A model generated the notes under the pieces. The model worked only from the letters and a program-made list of their open reading frames with translations. It was not told the origin of the DNA and did not search any database. This document shows positions 24,772 through 33,312 of a stretch of 64,000 nt of DNA, piece after piece. A program made the translations under genes and the position numbers. This DNA comes from Nesterenkonia sp. (GTDB lineage: Bacteria; Actinomycetota; Actinomycetes; Actinomycetales; Micrococcaceae), in contig NZ_JAJUJJ010000007.1 in the NCBI RefSeq assembly GCF_029265375.1, forward strand, positions 1-64,000, in the 5' to 3' direction. Within the stretch, counting starts at the first letter, position 1. Each line of letters starts with the position of its first letter.

Positions 24772-26131
24772 CATCACGGAAATCGACGGAGCCCTGCTCA
24801 ACTCGCTGCTGGTCTCCATCAGCGTCCTGGGACTGCTGCTGCTGGTCGGCGTGGTGCTGCGCCTGCTCATCCCGGCCCTGCGGAAGTTCTTCATACCCGC
24901 CGCACTCATCGGAGGCCTTCTCGGCCTCAGCCTCGGCCCGCACGCCTTCGGAGTCGTCCCCGAGGACATGAATTCCACCTGGGGGGCGCTCGCGGGTCTG
25001 CTCATCGCCATCGTCTTCGCCCCGATGCTGCTGGGCCAGGAGCTGCCCGGGGTGAAGCAGGCCGCCAAGGAGGCAGGCCCGCATATCTTCTACTCCTACT
25101 TCTCCAGCTTCGCTGTCATTGCGGTTCCGGCGCTGATGACCTTCTTCATCTTCCAGCCGTTCTTCAACACCAATGCGCTGTTCTCCACCATCTTCGAGGT
25201 CTCCTGGCCGGGCGGACACGGCACAGCCGCCGGCATGGAGGAGGCATACCAGGAACTGGGCTGGCAGGACGGCAGCTCGCTGGGCCTAGGGGCAGCCACC
25301 TTCGGGCTGATCTTCGGGATCATCGCCGGCATGATCATGCTGAACATCGCCGCACGCCGGGGTCACCTGGTCAACTACACCGGCACAGCCGCCCTGACCG
25401 ACAGCGATATTCTCAAGGACAGCGCCGCCACTCAGGAGTCCCGGAGCCGGCTGCGCAAGGCCTCCCTGGACAATCTGGCCTTCCACTTCTCCCTGATCGG
25501 CGCTGCTGTCATCATCGGCTATGTGCTCAAGCATTTCGTGGATATGGTCATCACCGGGGTGCCGCTGTTCCCGCTGGCCATGATCGGCGGCCTCATCGTG
25601 CATCTGGCCATCCGGCCGACTCCGATGTACCAGCTGGTGGACAAGTCCACGCTGAACTCCATCGCCGGCATCGCCCTGGACTTCCTTGTGGTGGCCGCGG
25701 TGGCCTCCATCTCGATTCCTGTGGTGCTGGAGAACTGGGTGGCGCTCCTGGTGACGATGATCGTAGTGGCCCTGATCAGCATCGGCATCTTCTACATCAT
25801 CGGGCCTCGCATCTTCCGCGAGCACTGGGTAGAGAACAGCATCGTGAACTTTGGTGCGATGACCGGTGTGGTCTCCGTGGGACTGCTCCTGCTGCGGGCT
25901 GCCGACCCTCAGATGAAGACCAACGCATACCGGGGCTTCGCCCTGCGGGCACCCTTCTCCAGCCCGTTCGTCGGGGGCGGCATCATCACCGCGATGTTCC
26001 CCATCTTGGTGGCGCAGCACGGGAACCTCTGGGTCGGCCTCGGCTGCCTGGGGGCATGCTTGCTGCTGATCGGCCTGGCGATGCTCGTGGGCATCTGGAG
26101 AAAGCCAGCCGTCCGGCGGACGGCAGCCTGA
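24764..26131 (+). CDS. gltS: Sodium/glutamate symporter (GltS family)
   Basis: This 455-residue membrane protein has about 11-12 hydrophobic segments arranged in two inverted halves, as in GltS. The re-entrant-type segments ALIGGLLGLSLGPHAFG and SWPGGHGTAAGMEEAY in the first half and FGAMTGVVSVGLLLLRA in the second are characteristic. It should couple uptake of glutamate or a similar anionic amino acid to sodium. ATG at 24764 lies 5 nt after AGGAGG. It overlaps the oxidase gene, so the two are co-expressed. The substrate may be the oxidase substrate rather than glutamate. Confidence 0.85.
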   Translation: MPDITEIDGALLNSLLVSISVLGLLLLVGVVLRLLIPALRKFFIPAALIGGLLGLSLGPHAFGVVPEDMNSTWGALAGLLIAIVFAPMLLGQELPGVKQAAKEAGPHIFYSYFSSFAVIAVPALMTFFIFQPFFNTNALFSTIFEVSWPGGHGTAAGMEEAYQELGWQDGSSLGLGAATFGLIFGIIAGMIMLNIAARRGHLVNYTGTAALTDSDILKDSAATQESRSRLRKASLDNLAFHFSLIGAAVIIGYVLKHFVDMVITGVPLFPLAMIGGLIVHLAIRPTPMYQLVDKSTLNSIAGIALDFLVVAAVASISIPVVLENWVALLVTMIVVALISIGIFYIIGPRIFREHWVENSIVNFGAMTGVVSVGLLLLRAADPQMKTNAYRGFALRAPFSSPFVGGGIITAMFPILVAQHGNLWVGLGCLGACLLLIGLAMLVGIWRKPAVRRTAA

Positions 26132-26135
26132 CCGC

Positions 26136-27464
26136 TCAGCTGTACCAGGCGGAGGCGTCCTGATCGGGTTCGCCGTCGACGTCGTCGTTATTCTCCGCTG
26201 AGGGGCTGGCGCCCAGCTCCAGCTGGCGGACCACGTCGGCGGGCGGATTGACCATCAGCACCGCCTCATCGCGGTAGCTGCGCAGCTCCTCATCGATGAA
26301 GTTGGGCAGCGCCTCCTCCAGGGAGACGTCGCGGCCCTCGCGCTCGGAGAGCTTCCACCGGTAGTCCAGCAGCTGGTGCATGATCTCAGCGGGCTCCAGC
26401 TTGTCGCGCAGGTCCCGCGGGATTTTGGCGATAGTCGGCTGGAAGACGTTCTGGGTCCACATATGGGCAGCGACAGCCTCGTCGCCGTGCGGATCGGTGA
26501 CCGCCCGGTAGGCGTCGATGGCGCCCAGCAGACGCCGGGCCTGGTTCTCCTGCACATCCAGCCCGGTCAGGGCCATCAGCCGGCGCTGGTGATGGCCCGG
26601 GTCCACCACCTTCGGGCGCAGCAGCAGGTGGCCGGCGTCGCGGGCGGAGCGGATGTCATACTCCTCCACGTCGAAGCCGAGCTCATTGAGCCGGCGGACC
26701 CGCTCCTCGATCAGCCACTGCTGGCCCGGGTCGAAGGCGGTGTCCCCGGTGAGCTCCTGCCACAGCCCCCGGTAGGAGTCGATGAACTGGTGACTGGTGG
26801 CCACCGCGTCGACGTCCTCATCCACAAAGCCGCCCTCCATGAGGTCCATCAGCTCCCCGGCGATATTGACCTGGGCGACCTCCAGGTCATATTCGCGCTG
26901 GCCTGCGGAGAGATTCGGGTGCAGCTCGCCGGTCTCGGCGTCCACCAGATAGGCCTTGAAGTTCCCGGCATCGCGGCGGAACAGAGTATTGGACAGGGAG
27001 ACATCCCCCCAGTAGAAGCCCAGCAGATGCAGCTCCACCATCAGCAGGGCCTGCGCATCGATCAGCCGCTGCAGCGTCGGCTTGCGCATCATCTGGTTGA
27101 ACACCGCGCGGTAGGGCAGGGAGAAGCGCAGATGCCGGGTGACCAGCGCCGGGGAGAGCTCTGTCCCGTCCTCACGGGTGCGCCCGGTGACCTCGGCCAC
27201 CGGCTTCACGCAGGGCGCCCCGAGCTTGCCCAGCTGGCGCAGCATCCGGTACTCGTGGCGTGCCGCGCGCTCGGAGGTTTCCTTGATGGCGATGATCGAC
27301 CCGCCCAGATAGGCGAAGCGCACAATATGGCGGGAGATGCCGCGCGGCAGGGCGGCCAGCACATCCTCCGGCCACTCCACCAGGGGCAGATGCCACGGCA
27401 GGTCCAGCAGCTCCTGGGGAATCGTGCCGGATGCGGTGAGGCTCAGGCCGGGTACCGATGACAT
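26136..27464 (-). CDS. DUF4032-domain protein with a kinase-like fold
   Basis: The function is unknown. The 442-residue protein has an N-terminal region resembling lipopolysaccharide/protein kinases: IIAIKETSERAARHEYRML has the β3-lysine-like Lys followed by a Glu-bearing helix, GFYWGDVSLSNTLF resembles the catalytic loop (D-x4-N), and AYLVDAETGELH resembles the metal-binding DFG-like Asp. The C-terminal part matches the DUF4032 family of actinobacteria. It is the last gene after otsA and otsB on the minus strand, 31 nt after otsB. It ends 4 nt from the convergent gltS gene. Confidence 0.8.
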   Translation of the reverse strand: MSSVPGLSLTASGTIPQELLDLPWHLPLVEWPEDVLAALPRGISRHIVRFAYLGGSIIAIKETSERAARHEYRMLRQLGKLGAPCVKPVAEVTGRTREDGTELSPALVTRHLRFSLPYRAVFNQMMRKPTLQRLIDAQALLMVELHLLGFYWGDVSLSNTLFRRDAGNFKAYLVDAETGELHPNLSAGQREYDLEVAQVNIAGELMDLMEGGFVDEDVDAVATSHQFIDSYRGLWQELTGDTAFDPGQQWLIEERVRRLNELGFDVEEYDIRSARDAGHLLLRPKVVDPGHHQRRLMALTGLDVQENQARRLLGAIDAYRAVTDPHGDEAVAAHMWTQNVFQPTIAKIPRDLRDKLEPAEIMHQLLDYRWKLSEREGRDVSLEEALPNFIDEELRSYRDEAVLMVNPPADVVRQLELGASPSAENNDDVDGEPDQDASAWYS

Positions 27465-27495
27465 GGTGGACAGTCTACGACGACGGCGCGGTGCT

Positions 27496-28296
27496 TCAGC
27501 GGGCAGCCCGCAGATCCGCCAGCCGGTTGAGCACCTCGGCCAGCGACGACGGATCCGGGATCCGGTGCCGCGCACCGGTCTCACCCGGGCCCACTTTCAC
27601 CCCGATATCGCCTTCGCCCAGCACGGCGAAACCGTGCTCATCCGTGACGTCGTCTCCGGCGAAGAACACTGCCTGCGGCTGCAGCCTCTCGCGCAGCAGC
27701 TGGATCGCCTCGCCCTTGGTGGAGGTGACCACCACCGCCTCCAGGATCTTCTTGCCCTCCTTGGCGTGGGCGCCGTCGATCACCGCCAGGGCGGCGCGGG
27801 CCTCATCCAGCACCCGCTCCGCGTAGGCGTCGTCGTCGATGTGGCGCACGTGGATGGCCCCGCCGGCGGGCTTGTGCTCCACCCAGGCGCCGTCGTGCTC
27901 GGCGGCGATCGCCTCCAGGGTCTCGAGCACCTCAGTGCGGGCCGCCTGCTGCGCCGGGCTGAGATTCAGGCCCGAATCCGGCGGCTGCGAACCCGCTGAT
28001 CCGGTGCCGCCGGTCAGGTCCGTCTCCGCCCCGTGGGAACCGATCAGCAGAGTGCCCGGCGGTGGAGAGGAGAGCTCCCGCAGCGTCTGCAGGGGCCGGC
28101 CGGAGACGTAGGCCAGGTCGACGCCGTCGAGGCCGGCGAGCCGCTGGATCGCCTCTGCATTGGCCGGCACGGGCCGAGCCTGCAGAGCGTCGGCCACCAG
28201 TTCAGCCACGCAGCCGTCGAAGTCCAGGCAGACCAGCACCCGGTCCTCGGCTGCGAAACTGCTCAGTGCGGCGTTCAGTTCTTCGGTCAGCGGCAC
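27496..28296 (-). CDS. otsB: Trehalose-6-phosphate phosphatase
   Basis: OtsB removes the phosphate from trehalose 6-phosphate, the second step of trehalose synthesis. This 266-residue HAD-family enzyme has motif I LVCLDFDGCVAEL with the two catalytic Asp, the segment GSHGAE, Lys in HAKEGKKILEAV and motif IV FFAGDDVTDEHGF. GTG at 28296 follows AAAGGAGA. otsA lies 172 nt upstream on the same strand and is separated by a long perfect inverted repeat. Confidence 0.93.
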   Translation of the reverse strand: MPLTEELNAALSSFAAEDRVLVCLDFDGCVAELVADALQARPVPANAEAIQRLAGLDGVDLAYVSGRPLQTLRELSSPPPGTLLIGSHGAETDLTGGTGSAGSQPPDSGLNLSPAQQAARTEVLETLEAIAAEHDGAWVEHKPAGGAIHVRHIDDDAYAERVLDEARAALAVIDGAHAKEGKKILEAVVVTSTKGEAIQLLRERLQPQAVFFAGDDVTDEHGFAVLGEGDIGVKVGPGETGARHRIPDPSSLAEVLNRLADLRAAR

Positions 28297-28342
28297 GGTG
28301 GGTCTCCTTTGCTCGAATGCCGTCCCGTCCAGCGGTCAATTA

Positions 28343-28381
28343 TGCCGCTATTTCGGGCCGTACGCCTGCGAAATAGCGGCA
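28343..28381. repeat. Perfect 13-bp inverted repeat between otsA and otsB
   Basis: TGCCGCTATTTCG (28343-28355) is repeated exactly and inversely as CGAAATAGCGGCA (28369-28381), with a 13-nt spacer. No T-run follows on either strand, so it is not a simple terminator. It could be an RNA hairpin adjusting the otsA:otsB ratio, a dispersed palindromic repeat, or a protein-binding site. The arms are AT-richer in the middle than the surroundings. Confidence 0.85.
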
Positions 28382-28468
28382 CAGATGACCGCTCGGCGAG
28401 GGGCGCGGGGGAGTTCGGGCGATGCGGGCGGCTCGGGGTCGGATGGGGGCGGGGGCGTGGGGCACGGT

Positions 28469-30019
28469 CTACTGTTCGCGCAGGCGCTGCAGGAACTCTT
28501 CGGCCCAGCGCTGCACATTGTGGCTGACCACTTGGCGGCGCAGGCTGCGCATCCGCTTGCGGGCCTCCTCCGGATCGATCTTCGCGGCGGTGACCATCGA
28601 GGCCTTCAGCTCATCAATGTCATGCGGATTGATCAGCAGCGCCTGGCGCAGCTGGTCGGCGGCCCCGGTGAACTCGGAGAGCACCAGCACCCCATCCCCG
28701 GACTTCCGGGCGGCCACATACTCCTTGGCCACCAGGTTCATTCCGTCGCGCAGCGCAGTGACCAGCATGACATCGGCGGCCAGGTAGAGGGCCACCATCT
28801 CCTCCACCGGATAGGAGTGGTGCAGATAGCGGATCGCGGTGTGGCCCATCGTGTCGAACTCGCCGTTGATGCGGCCGACTGTCAGTTCGATCTCATCGCG
28901 CAGCTCCTGATAGGAGGCCACACCCTCCCGGGAGGGCGAGGCAATCTGCACCAGGCACGCATCCCCCACGCGCAGCGCCCCATCCTGCAGGAGCTCCTCA
29001 TAGGCCTTCATGCGATGGCGGATGCCCTTGGTGTAGTCCAGCCGGTCCACACCCAGGAAGATCGTCTTCGGGTTCCCCAACTCCGCGCGGATCTGGGCTG
29101 CCCGGGCGATGATCTTGGGGTCATTGGCCAGTTCGACGATCCTGTCGGTGTCGATCGAGATGGGAAACGCCTTGGCCTCGGCCACCCGGTAGCTGCCTTC
29201 GACCGGGACGGAGAGCTGACGCGGTGCGGTCCCGCGCCCCGGGTCCCCTCCCAGCGGGGAGCCGGCCTCATGGTTCTCCTCCAGCGGCACGTAGATCTGG
29301 TCCGACTTGATGTAGTAGCCCAACCGGTCCCGCACCGCCCGCTGAAAGTTCCGGGCGTCGGAGTCTCTCTGAAACCCGATCAGATCCGCCCCCAGCAGTC
29401 CGCGCAGCACCGAATGCCGCCAGGGCAGCTGGGCGAACAGCCCCGGGGGAGGGAAGGGAATGTGATTGAAGAAGCCGATCCGCACATCGGGGCGCAGTTC
29501 GCGCAGCATCTGCGGAACCAGCTGCAGCTGATAGTCCTGCACCCATACGGTGGCGCCCTGGGAGGCGACCTTCGCCGCCGCCTCTGCGAACCGGCGGTTG
29601 ACCCGGCGGTAGGCCTCGAACCAGTGGCGGTGGAAGTGAGGGCGGGCGATGACGTCGTGATACAGCGGCCACAGGGTGCCGTTGGCGAACCCCTCGTAGT
29701 AGTCCTCCACCTCCTGCTCGCTCAGCGGCACCGGGTGCAGGTGCAGACCGGAGTGGTCGAATGGCTGCAGAGTCTCATCCGCCGCGCCGTGCCAGCCGAC
29801 CCAGGCGCCTTCTGAGGAGGCCATAATCGGCGCCAGCGCGGTGACCAGACCGCCGGGGGAGCGCTGCCAGCCGGTGCTTCCATCCGGATTGGCGACCCGG
29901 TTGACCGCCAGCCGGTTGGCGACCACCACAAAGTCGTAGCCGGTCTGGTACTCCCAGGACCCGGAGGCTGCCTCGGTGCTGGTGCTGCTCTCCGCGTCGT
30001 CGGCTGTCCTTCTGCCCAT
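28469..30019 (-). CDS. otsA: Trehalose-6-phosphate synthase
   Basis: OtsA joins UDP-glucose (or another NDP-glucose) to glucose 6-phosphate. The 516-residue GT20 enzyme has VVANRLAVNR, GWHGAADE, VWVQDYQLQLVPQMLREL, FNHIPFPPPGLFAQLPWR, FLGVDRLDYTKGIRHRMKAY and REGMNLVAKEYVAAR-like sequence (DGMNLVAKEYVAAR). It has a 25-residue Ser/Glu-rich N-terminal extension. The upstream neighbour is a divergent Dsb-like gene 177 nt away. Trehalose is an osmo- and stress protectant, which fits the predicted desiccation- or salt-tolerant lifestyle of this group. Confidence 0.93.
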   Translation of the reverse strand: MGRRTADDAESSTSTEAASGSWEYQTGYDFVVVANRLAVNRVANPDGSTGWQRSPGGLVTALAPIMASSEGAWVGWHGAADETLQPFDHSGLHLHPVPLSEQEVEDYYEGFANGTLWPLYHDVIARPHFHRHWFEAYRRVNRRFAEAAAKVASQGATVWVQDYQLQLVPQMLRELRPDVRIGFFNHIPFPPPGLFAQLPWRHSVLRGLLGADLIGFQRDSDARNFQRAVRDRLGYYIKSDQIYVPLEENHEAGSPLGGDPGRGTAPRQLSVPVEGSYRVAEAKAFPISIDTDRIVELANDPKIIARAAQIRAELGNPKTIFLGVDRLDYTKGIRHRMKAYEELLQDGALRVGDACLVQIASPSREGVASYQELRDEIELTVGRINGEFDTMGHTAIRYLHHSYPVEEMVALYLAADVMLVTALRDGMNLVAKEYVAARKSGDGVLVLSEFTGAADQLRQALLINPHDIDELKASMVTAAKIDPEEARKRMRSLRRQVVSHNVQRWAEEFLQRLREQ

Positions 30020-30196
30020 TCAGTCAGCGCCCCTTTCTCCTCGTGATCATCAGCCTATCGTGGTGTCACCCTCGGCTAGCTGGCTGGAAGTCGGCTGGAT
30101 GCCCGGCCTCGGCGGCCAGGACGCGTCCGGGCCGTTTCAGCAGGTACCCTGGTAGCTGTTGTCCGCCTCCATCTGCAGCACCAACGGAGATATCAC

Positions 30197-31150
30197 ATGG
30201 CTCAATCCACCGGCAGCGCGCGCGAGCAGGCTCGCAGGCTCCAGCAGCAGCAGGAGCGCAGGCAGAAGACGCAGTCGCTGCTGCTGCGCGTCGGCGTCGT
30301 GGTCCTGGCGCTGGTGGTGGTCGTCGGTCTGACCATCTGGGTGATGACCCGCGGAGGCGGCGGCAACTACACCGAGGGTGAGGCCCCGGCTGCGGCCAAT
30401 GAGCAGGGCGGGATCGTGCTGACCTCCTCCTCCGAGCTGGCTGAGGGAGACAACCTGGGCCAGATCGACGCCGAGGACCCCGGTGAGGCAGAAACCGTCG
30501 GTGCGGGCGACCTCCCCCCGGGTGTGGAGCCCCGCGAGGAGGGCGAGCCCCCGCACGTGATCATCTACACCGACGCCGGCTGCCCGCACTGCGGCCAGCT
30601 CGAATCCGCCTACCACTCCATGTTTGCCGAATGGCTCGACGCCGGGGCGATCACCCTGGAGTACCGCTCCCTCAGCTTCGTTGCGCCCCCGTACTCGCAG
30701 CGCACCGCCAACGCCTTCGCCTGCATGGCGGAGGAGGCGCCGGAGCACTACCAGTCCTATCTGGGCACGGTCACCGCCGCGCGCGCCGACGGCTCCACCG
30801 AGTACTCCAATGACGAGCTGGCCGAGCTGGCCCAGCAGAACTACGGGGCCGACATCTCCAACTGCGTCTCCGACGGCACCTACCGGGCCTTCGCCGAGTA
30901 CACCACCAACCTGGCCAGCCAGAACGGGATCAGCGGCACTCCCACCATCTTTGTGGACGACACTGCCGTCGAGCAGCCCATGAACGTCGGGGAAGTCATC
31001 CTCGAGGCCGTCGGCGAGTACCAGGAGGAGTCCGGCGAGCAGGTGCTCGACGAGGTGGAGGAGGACCTCGGGGAGACTGCCCCGGAGGGTGAGTCCGACC
31101 AGACCGAGGCTGAGGACGAGTCCGGGACGGACGACGACGGCGACCAGTGA
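30197..31150 (+). CDS. Membrane-anchored DsbA-like thioredoxin-fold protein
   Basis: The 317-residue product has a basic, Gln-rich N-terminus, one transmembrane segment (about residues 29-50) and an extracellular thioredoxin-like domain with the CPHC active site (Cys129-Cys132) and a cis-Pro loop (SGTPTIFVDD). A DsbA-type role in making or isomerising extracytoplasmic disulfides is likely. The tail of about 45 residues is strongly acidic (Glu/Asp/Gly), which is unusual. CAACGGAGA precedes the ATG. It is monocistronic, divergent from otsA. Confidence 0.87.
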   Translation: MAQSTGSAREQARRLQQQQERRQKTQSLLLRVGVVVLALVVVVGLTIWVMTRGGGGNYTEGEAPAAANEQGGIVLTSSSELAEGDNLGQIDAEDPGEAETVGAGDLPPGVEPREEGEPPHVIIYTDAGCPHCGQLESAYHSMFAEWLDAGAITLEYRSLSFVAPPYSQRTANAFACMAEEAPEHYQSYLGTVTAARADGSTEYSNDELAELAQQNYGADISNCVSDGTYRAFAEYTTNLASQNGISGTPTIFVDDTAVEQPMNVGEVILEAVGEYQEESGEQVLDEVEEDLGETAPEGESDQTEAEDESGTDDDGDQ

Positions 31151-31252
31151 CGCTGGCGACCGCCCGTGAGGTGTGACCCCGGCTCCCGGGCCGGGCTGGT
31201 CATCGACGCCTGCGCGGGTCTAGGATAGGTAGTCGGCGTCTGCCGACGCCAG

Positions 31253-31325
31253 GCCTCCTTAGCTCAGCTGGTAGAGCAACTGTCTTGTAAACAGTCGGTC
31301 GTCGGTTCGAATCCGGCAGGGGGCT
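31253..31325 (+). tRNA. tRNA-Thr (anticodon TGT)
   Basis: The 73-nt sequence folds as a cloverleaf. The acceptor arm GCCTCCT pairs with AGGGGGC (one G-U pair), the D-loop has AGCTCAGCTGGTAGAGC, the anticodon loop is CTTGTAA and the T-arm is GTCGG-TTCGAAT-CCGGC. The discriminator is T, and CCA is not encoded. It stands alone upstream of an MFS gene. Confidence 0.95.
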
Positions 31326-31392
31326 CGAACGCACCCGCATGATGCGGGTTCTCGGCCAACCACCCCGGCCTTCCCTCCTAGGAGATCTTCTC

Positions 31393-32928
31393 GTGTCCGC
31401 CTCATCTGCCGATGGCTCTGCTGCGCCGGAGAGCAACACCGGCGGCGTCCCACTGGTTCTGGACCAGGACCGGATGCCGCTGGCCCACAAGCTGACCATC
31501 GGCGCGCTGCTGGTGGCCACCTTCGTGATGATCCTCAACGAGACCATCATGAACGTGGCGCTGCGGCCGCTGATGGAGGAGTTTGAGATCCCCGAGACCA
31601 CCGTCCAGTGGCTGACCACAGCGTTCATGCTGACCCTGGCCGTGGTGATTCCCACCACCGGCTACATCATCCAGCGCTTCAGCCTGCGCGGAGTCTTCAC
31701 CACCGCCATGCTGCTGTTCCTCTCCGGCACCGCTATGGCCGCTGCGGCGCCGGGCTTCGAGGTGCTGCTGGGCGGCCGCGTGGTGCAGGCCGCCGGCACC
31801 GCGATCATGCTTCCGCTGCTGATGACCACTGTGCTGACCCTGGTCCCGGTGCGGCGCCGGGGTGTGGTGATGGGCAATGTGGGCATCGTGATCTCCGTGG
31901 CCCCAGCCACCGGTCCCGCGCTCTCCGGGCTGATCCTCCACCTTGCGGATTGGCGCTGGCTGTTCCTGGTGATCCTGCCGATCGCCGCACTGGCCCTGCT
32001 TCTGGGACGACCGCGCTTGGCTGCCCAGTCCGGGGCGGCGGAGAAGGGACTGTCAGTCGGCTCGCTGCTGCTGGCGGTGCCGGGATTCGGCGGCGTGGTC
32101 TACGGCATCAGCCAGATCGGCGGCGGCCACGGCACCGAGCAGGTCGACGTCGATGCGGACTCAGGCCCCGGGGTCGACCCCACGGCTGCGGCGGTGCTGG
32201 GAGTCGGAGCGGTCTGCCTGGTCGCCTTCGCGCTGCTGCAGCTGCGGCTCCAACGCACCGACTCCGCTCTGCTGAACCTCAAGCCCTTCACCTACCCCAT
32301 GTACACCCGCAGCCTGCTGATGATGCTGCTGATGATGGTGGCGCTCTTCGGCGCGCTGATTCTGCTGCCGATGTTCCTGCAGGCGGTGCGGGGACTGGAC
32401 ACGCTCAGCACCGGACTGCTGATGCTTCCCGGCGGACTGCTGATGGCCCTGATGGCTCCGGTGGTCGGCCGAATCTATGACCGCATCGGCCCCAAGCCCT
32501 TCGTCATCCCAGGTTCGGCGATCCTGATCCTGGCGCTGTTCGCCATGAGCCTGCTGGGCCCGCAGACCCCCATCGGCTATGTGCTGGTGCTGCACCTGGT
32601 GCTCTCCTGCGGGCTGGCGCTGCTGTTCACTCCGGCCTTCGCCACAGCTATGAACCCGCTGCCCCAGCCGCTCTATTCGCATGGATCGGCAGTGCTCAAT
32701 ACACTGCAGCAGCTGGCCGCCGCCATCGGCACCGCGGCGCTGGTGGCCGTGGTCGGACTGGGCGCGGCTGCCGCGGCGGCCCAGGGCGCAAGCGGCGAGG
32801 AGGCCACCTTGGAGGGCTTCCGCACCGCGTTCCGCGTGGCATCAGGCCTGAGCATCGGCACCCTGCTGCTGGGCATGACCCTGCGCGCCACTCCGGCAGA
32901 GCCGGCGGAAACAGCTCGCGAGGCCTGA
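31393..32928 (+). CDS. MFS drug-resistance-type transporter (DHA2/EmrB-QacA, 14 TM)
   Basis: The 511-residue protein has about 14 hydrophobic segments and the DHA2 marks: LNETIMNVALRPLMEEF in TM1, LTTAFMLTLAVVIPTTGYI, GRVVQAAGTAIMLPLLMTTV in the motif-C region and GRIYDRIGPKP in the middle loop. It is a proton-driven exporter of drugs or metabolites. The GTG at 31393 follows AGGAG by 8-9 nt; a longer start would run into the tRNA. A strong hairpin follows at 33056. The substrate is unknown. Confidence 0.88.
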   Translation: MSASSADGSAAPESNTGGVPLVLDQDRMPLAHKLTIGALLVATFVMILNETIMNVALRPLMEEFEIPETTVQWLTTAFMLTLAVVIPTTGYIIQRFSLRGVFTTAMLLFLSGTAMAAAAPGFEVLLGGRVVQAAGTAIMLPLLMTTVLTLVPVRRRGVVMGNVGIVISVAPATGPALSGLILHLADWRWLFLVILPIAALALLLGRPRLAAQSGAAEKGLSVGSLLLAVPGFGGVVYGISQIGGGHGTEQVDVDADSGPGVDPTAAAVLGVGAVCLVAFALLQLRLQRTDSALLNLKPFTYPMYTRSLLMMLLMMVALFGALILLPMFLQAVRGLDTLSTGLLMLPGGLLMALMAPVVGRIYDRIGPKPFVIPGSAILILALFAMSLLGPQTPIGYVLVLHLVLSCGLALLFTPAFATAMNPLPQPLYSHGSAVLNTLQQLAAAIGTAALVAVVGLGAAAAAAQGASGEEATLEGFRTAFRVASGLSIGTLLLGMTLRATPAEPAETAREA

Positions 32929-32940
32929 GCGCGGCGGGCC

Positions 32941-33044
32941 TGACCCCCCCCGGGCCCGGCTCAGTATCTTGAGCCCCCGAACCCCTGTGTCTGGCACTGT
33001 GGCCTGAACCCCCGAACGCAGCTCGGCAGTCCTGGACCCCCCCC
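32941..33044 (+). repeat. C-tract box array downstream of the MFS gene
   Basis: Four boxes of the form TG(A/G)-x-CCCCC begin at 32941, 32970, 33005 and 33033, spaced 28-35 nt. The first and last have eight C in a row, and the middle two continue as CGAAC. The minus strand therefore carries four G-tracts of five to eight bases. No gene or known RNA motif is seen here. Confidence 0.6.
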
Positions 33045-33055
33045 AGACAGCGAAA

Positions 33056-33086
33056 GGGGGACCAGCCCGCACTGAGCTGGTCCCCC
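33056..33086 (+). terminator. Hairpin after the MFS gene
   Basis: GGGGGACCAGC (33056-33066) and GCTGGTCCCCC (33076-33086) form a perfect 11-bp stem with a 9-nt loop, 127 nt after the MFS stop. There is no T-tail, which is common for actinobacterial terminators. Confidence 0.6.
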
Positions 33087-33211
33087 GCGGCGAGTATCTC
33101 GCCGTGTCGCACCCAAGTAAGCCCCACCTTAGATTGGTCTCGACATATTACGCAAGGGATAAGTTCTGAAATTGCGTCCGCTGGTGCGTGCCGGCGTCGT
33201 GCTAGCCTCCC

Positions 33212-33302
33212 CAGTGACCCAGCGGTGCCCCAGCCGGGGCTGAGAGCCGGTCAGCCGGCAACGCAATGAACCTGATTCGGTTCGCACCGACGGAGGGAAA
33301 GG
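33212..33302 (+). promoter_or_regulatory. TPP riboswitch (THI element)
   Basis: The leader just before tenA has the conserved thiamin-pyrophosphate riboswitch elements in order: GGTGCCCC, GGGGCTGAGA, the variable arm, AATGAACCTGATTCGGTT and GCACCGACGGAGGGAAA. Its 3' end reaches to within about 10 nt of the GTG start. TPP binding probably hides the ribosome site, so excess thiamin would shut off tenA. Confidence 0.92.
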
Positions 33303-33312
33303 GACTTTCACA

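Noticed and set aside
28160-29815. Long open frame (551 codons) antisense to otsA
   Set aside because: otsA has complete GT20 motifs on the other strand. The antisense frame is open because of GC-rich codon bias and has no domain pattern or ribosome site.
31200-31658. Reverse-strand peptide containing PDSNRRPTVYK
   Set aside because: This is the translation of the tRNA-Thr gene on the wrong strand, a frequent false protein.
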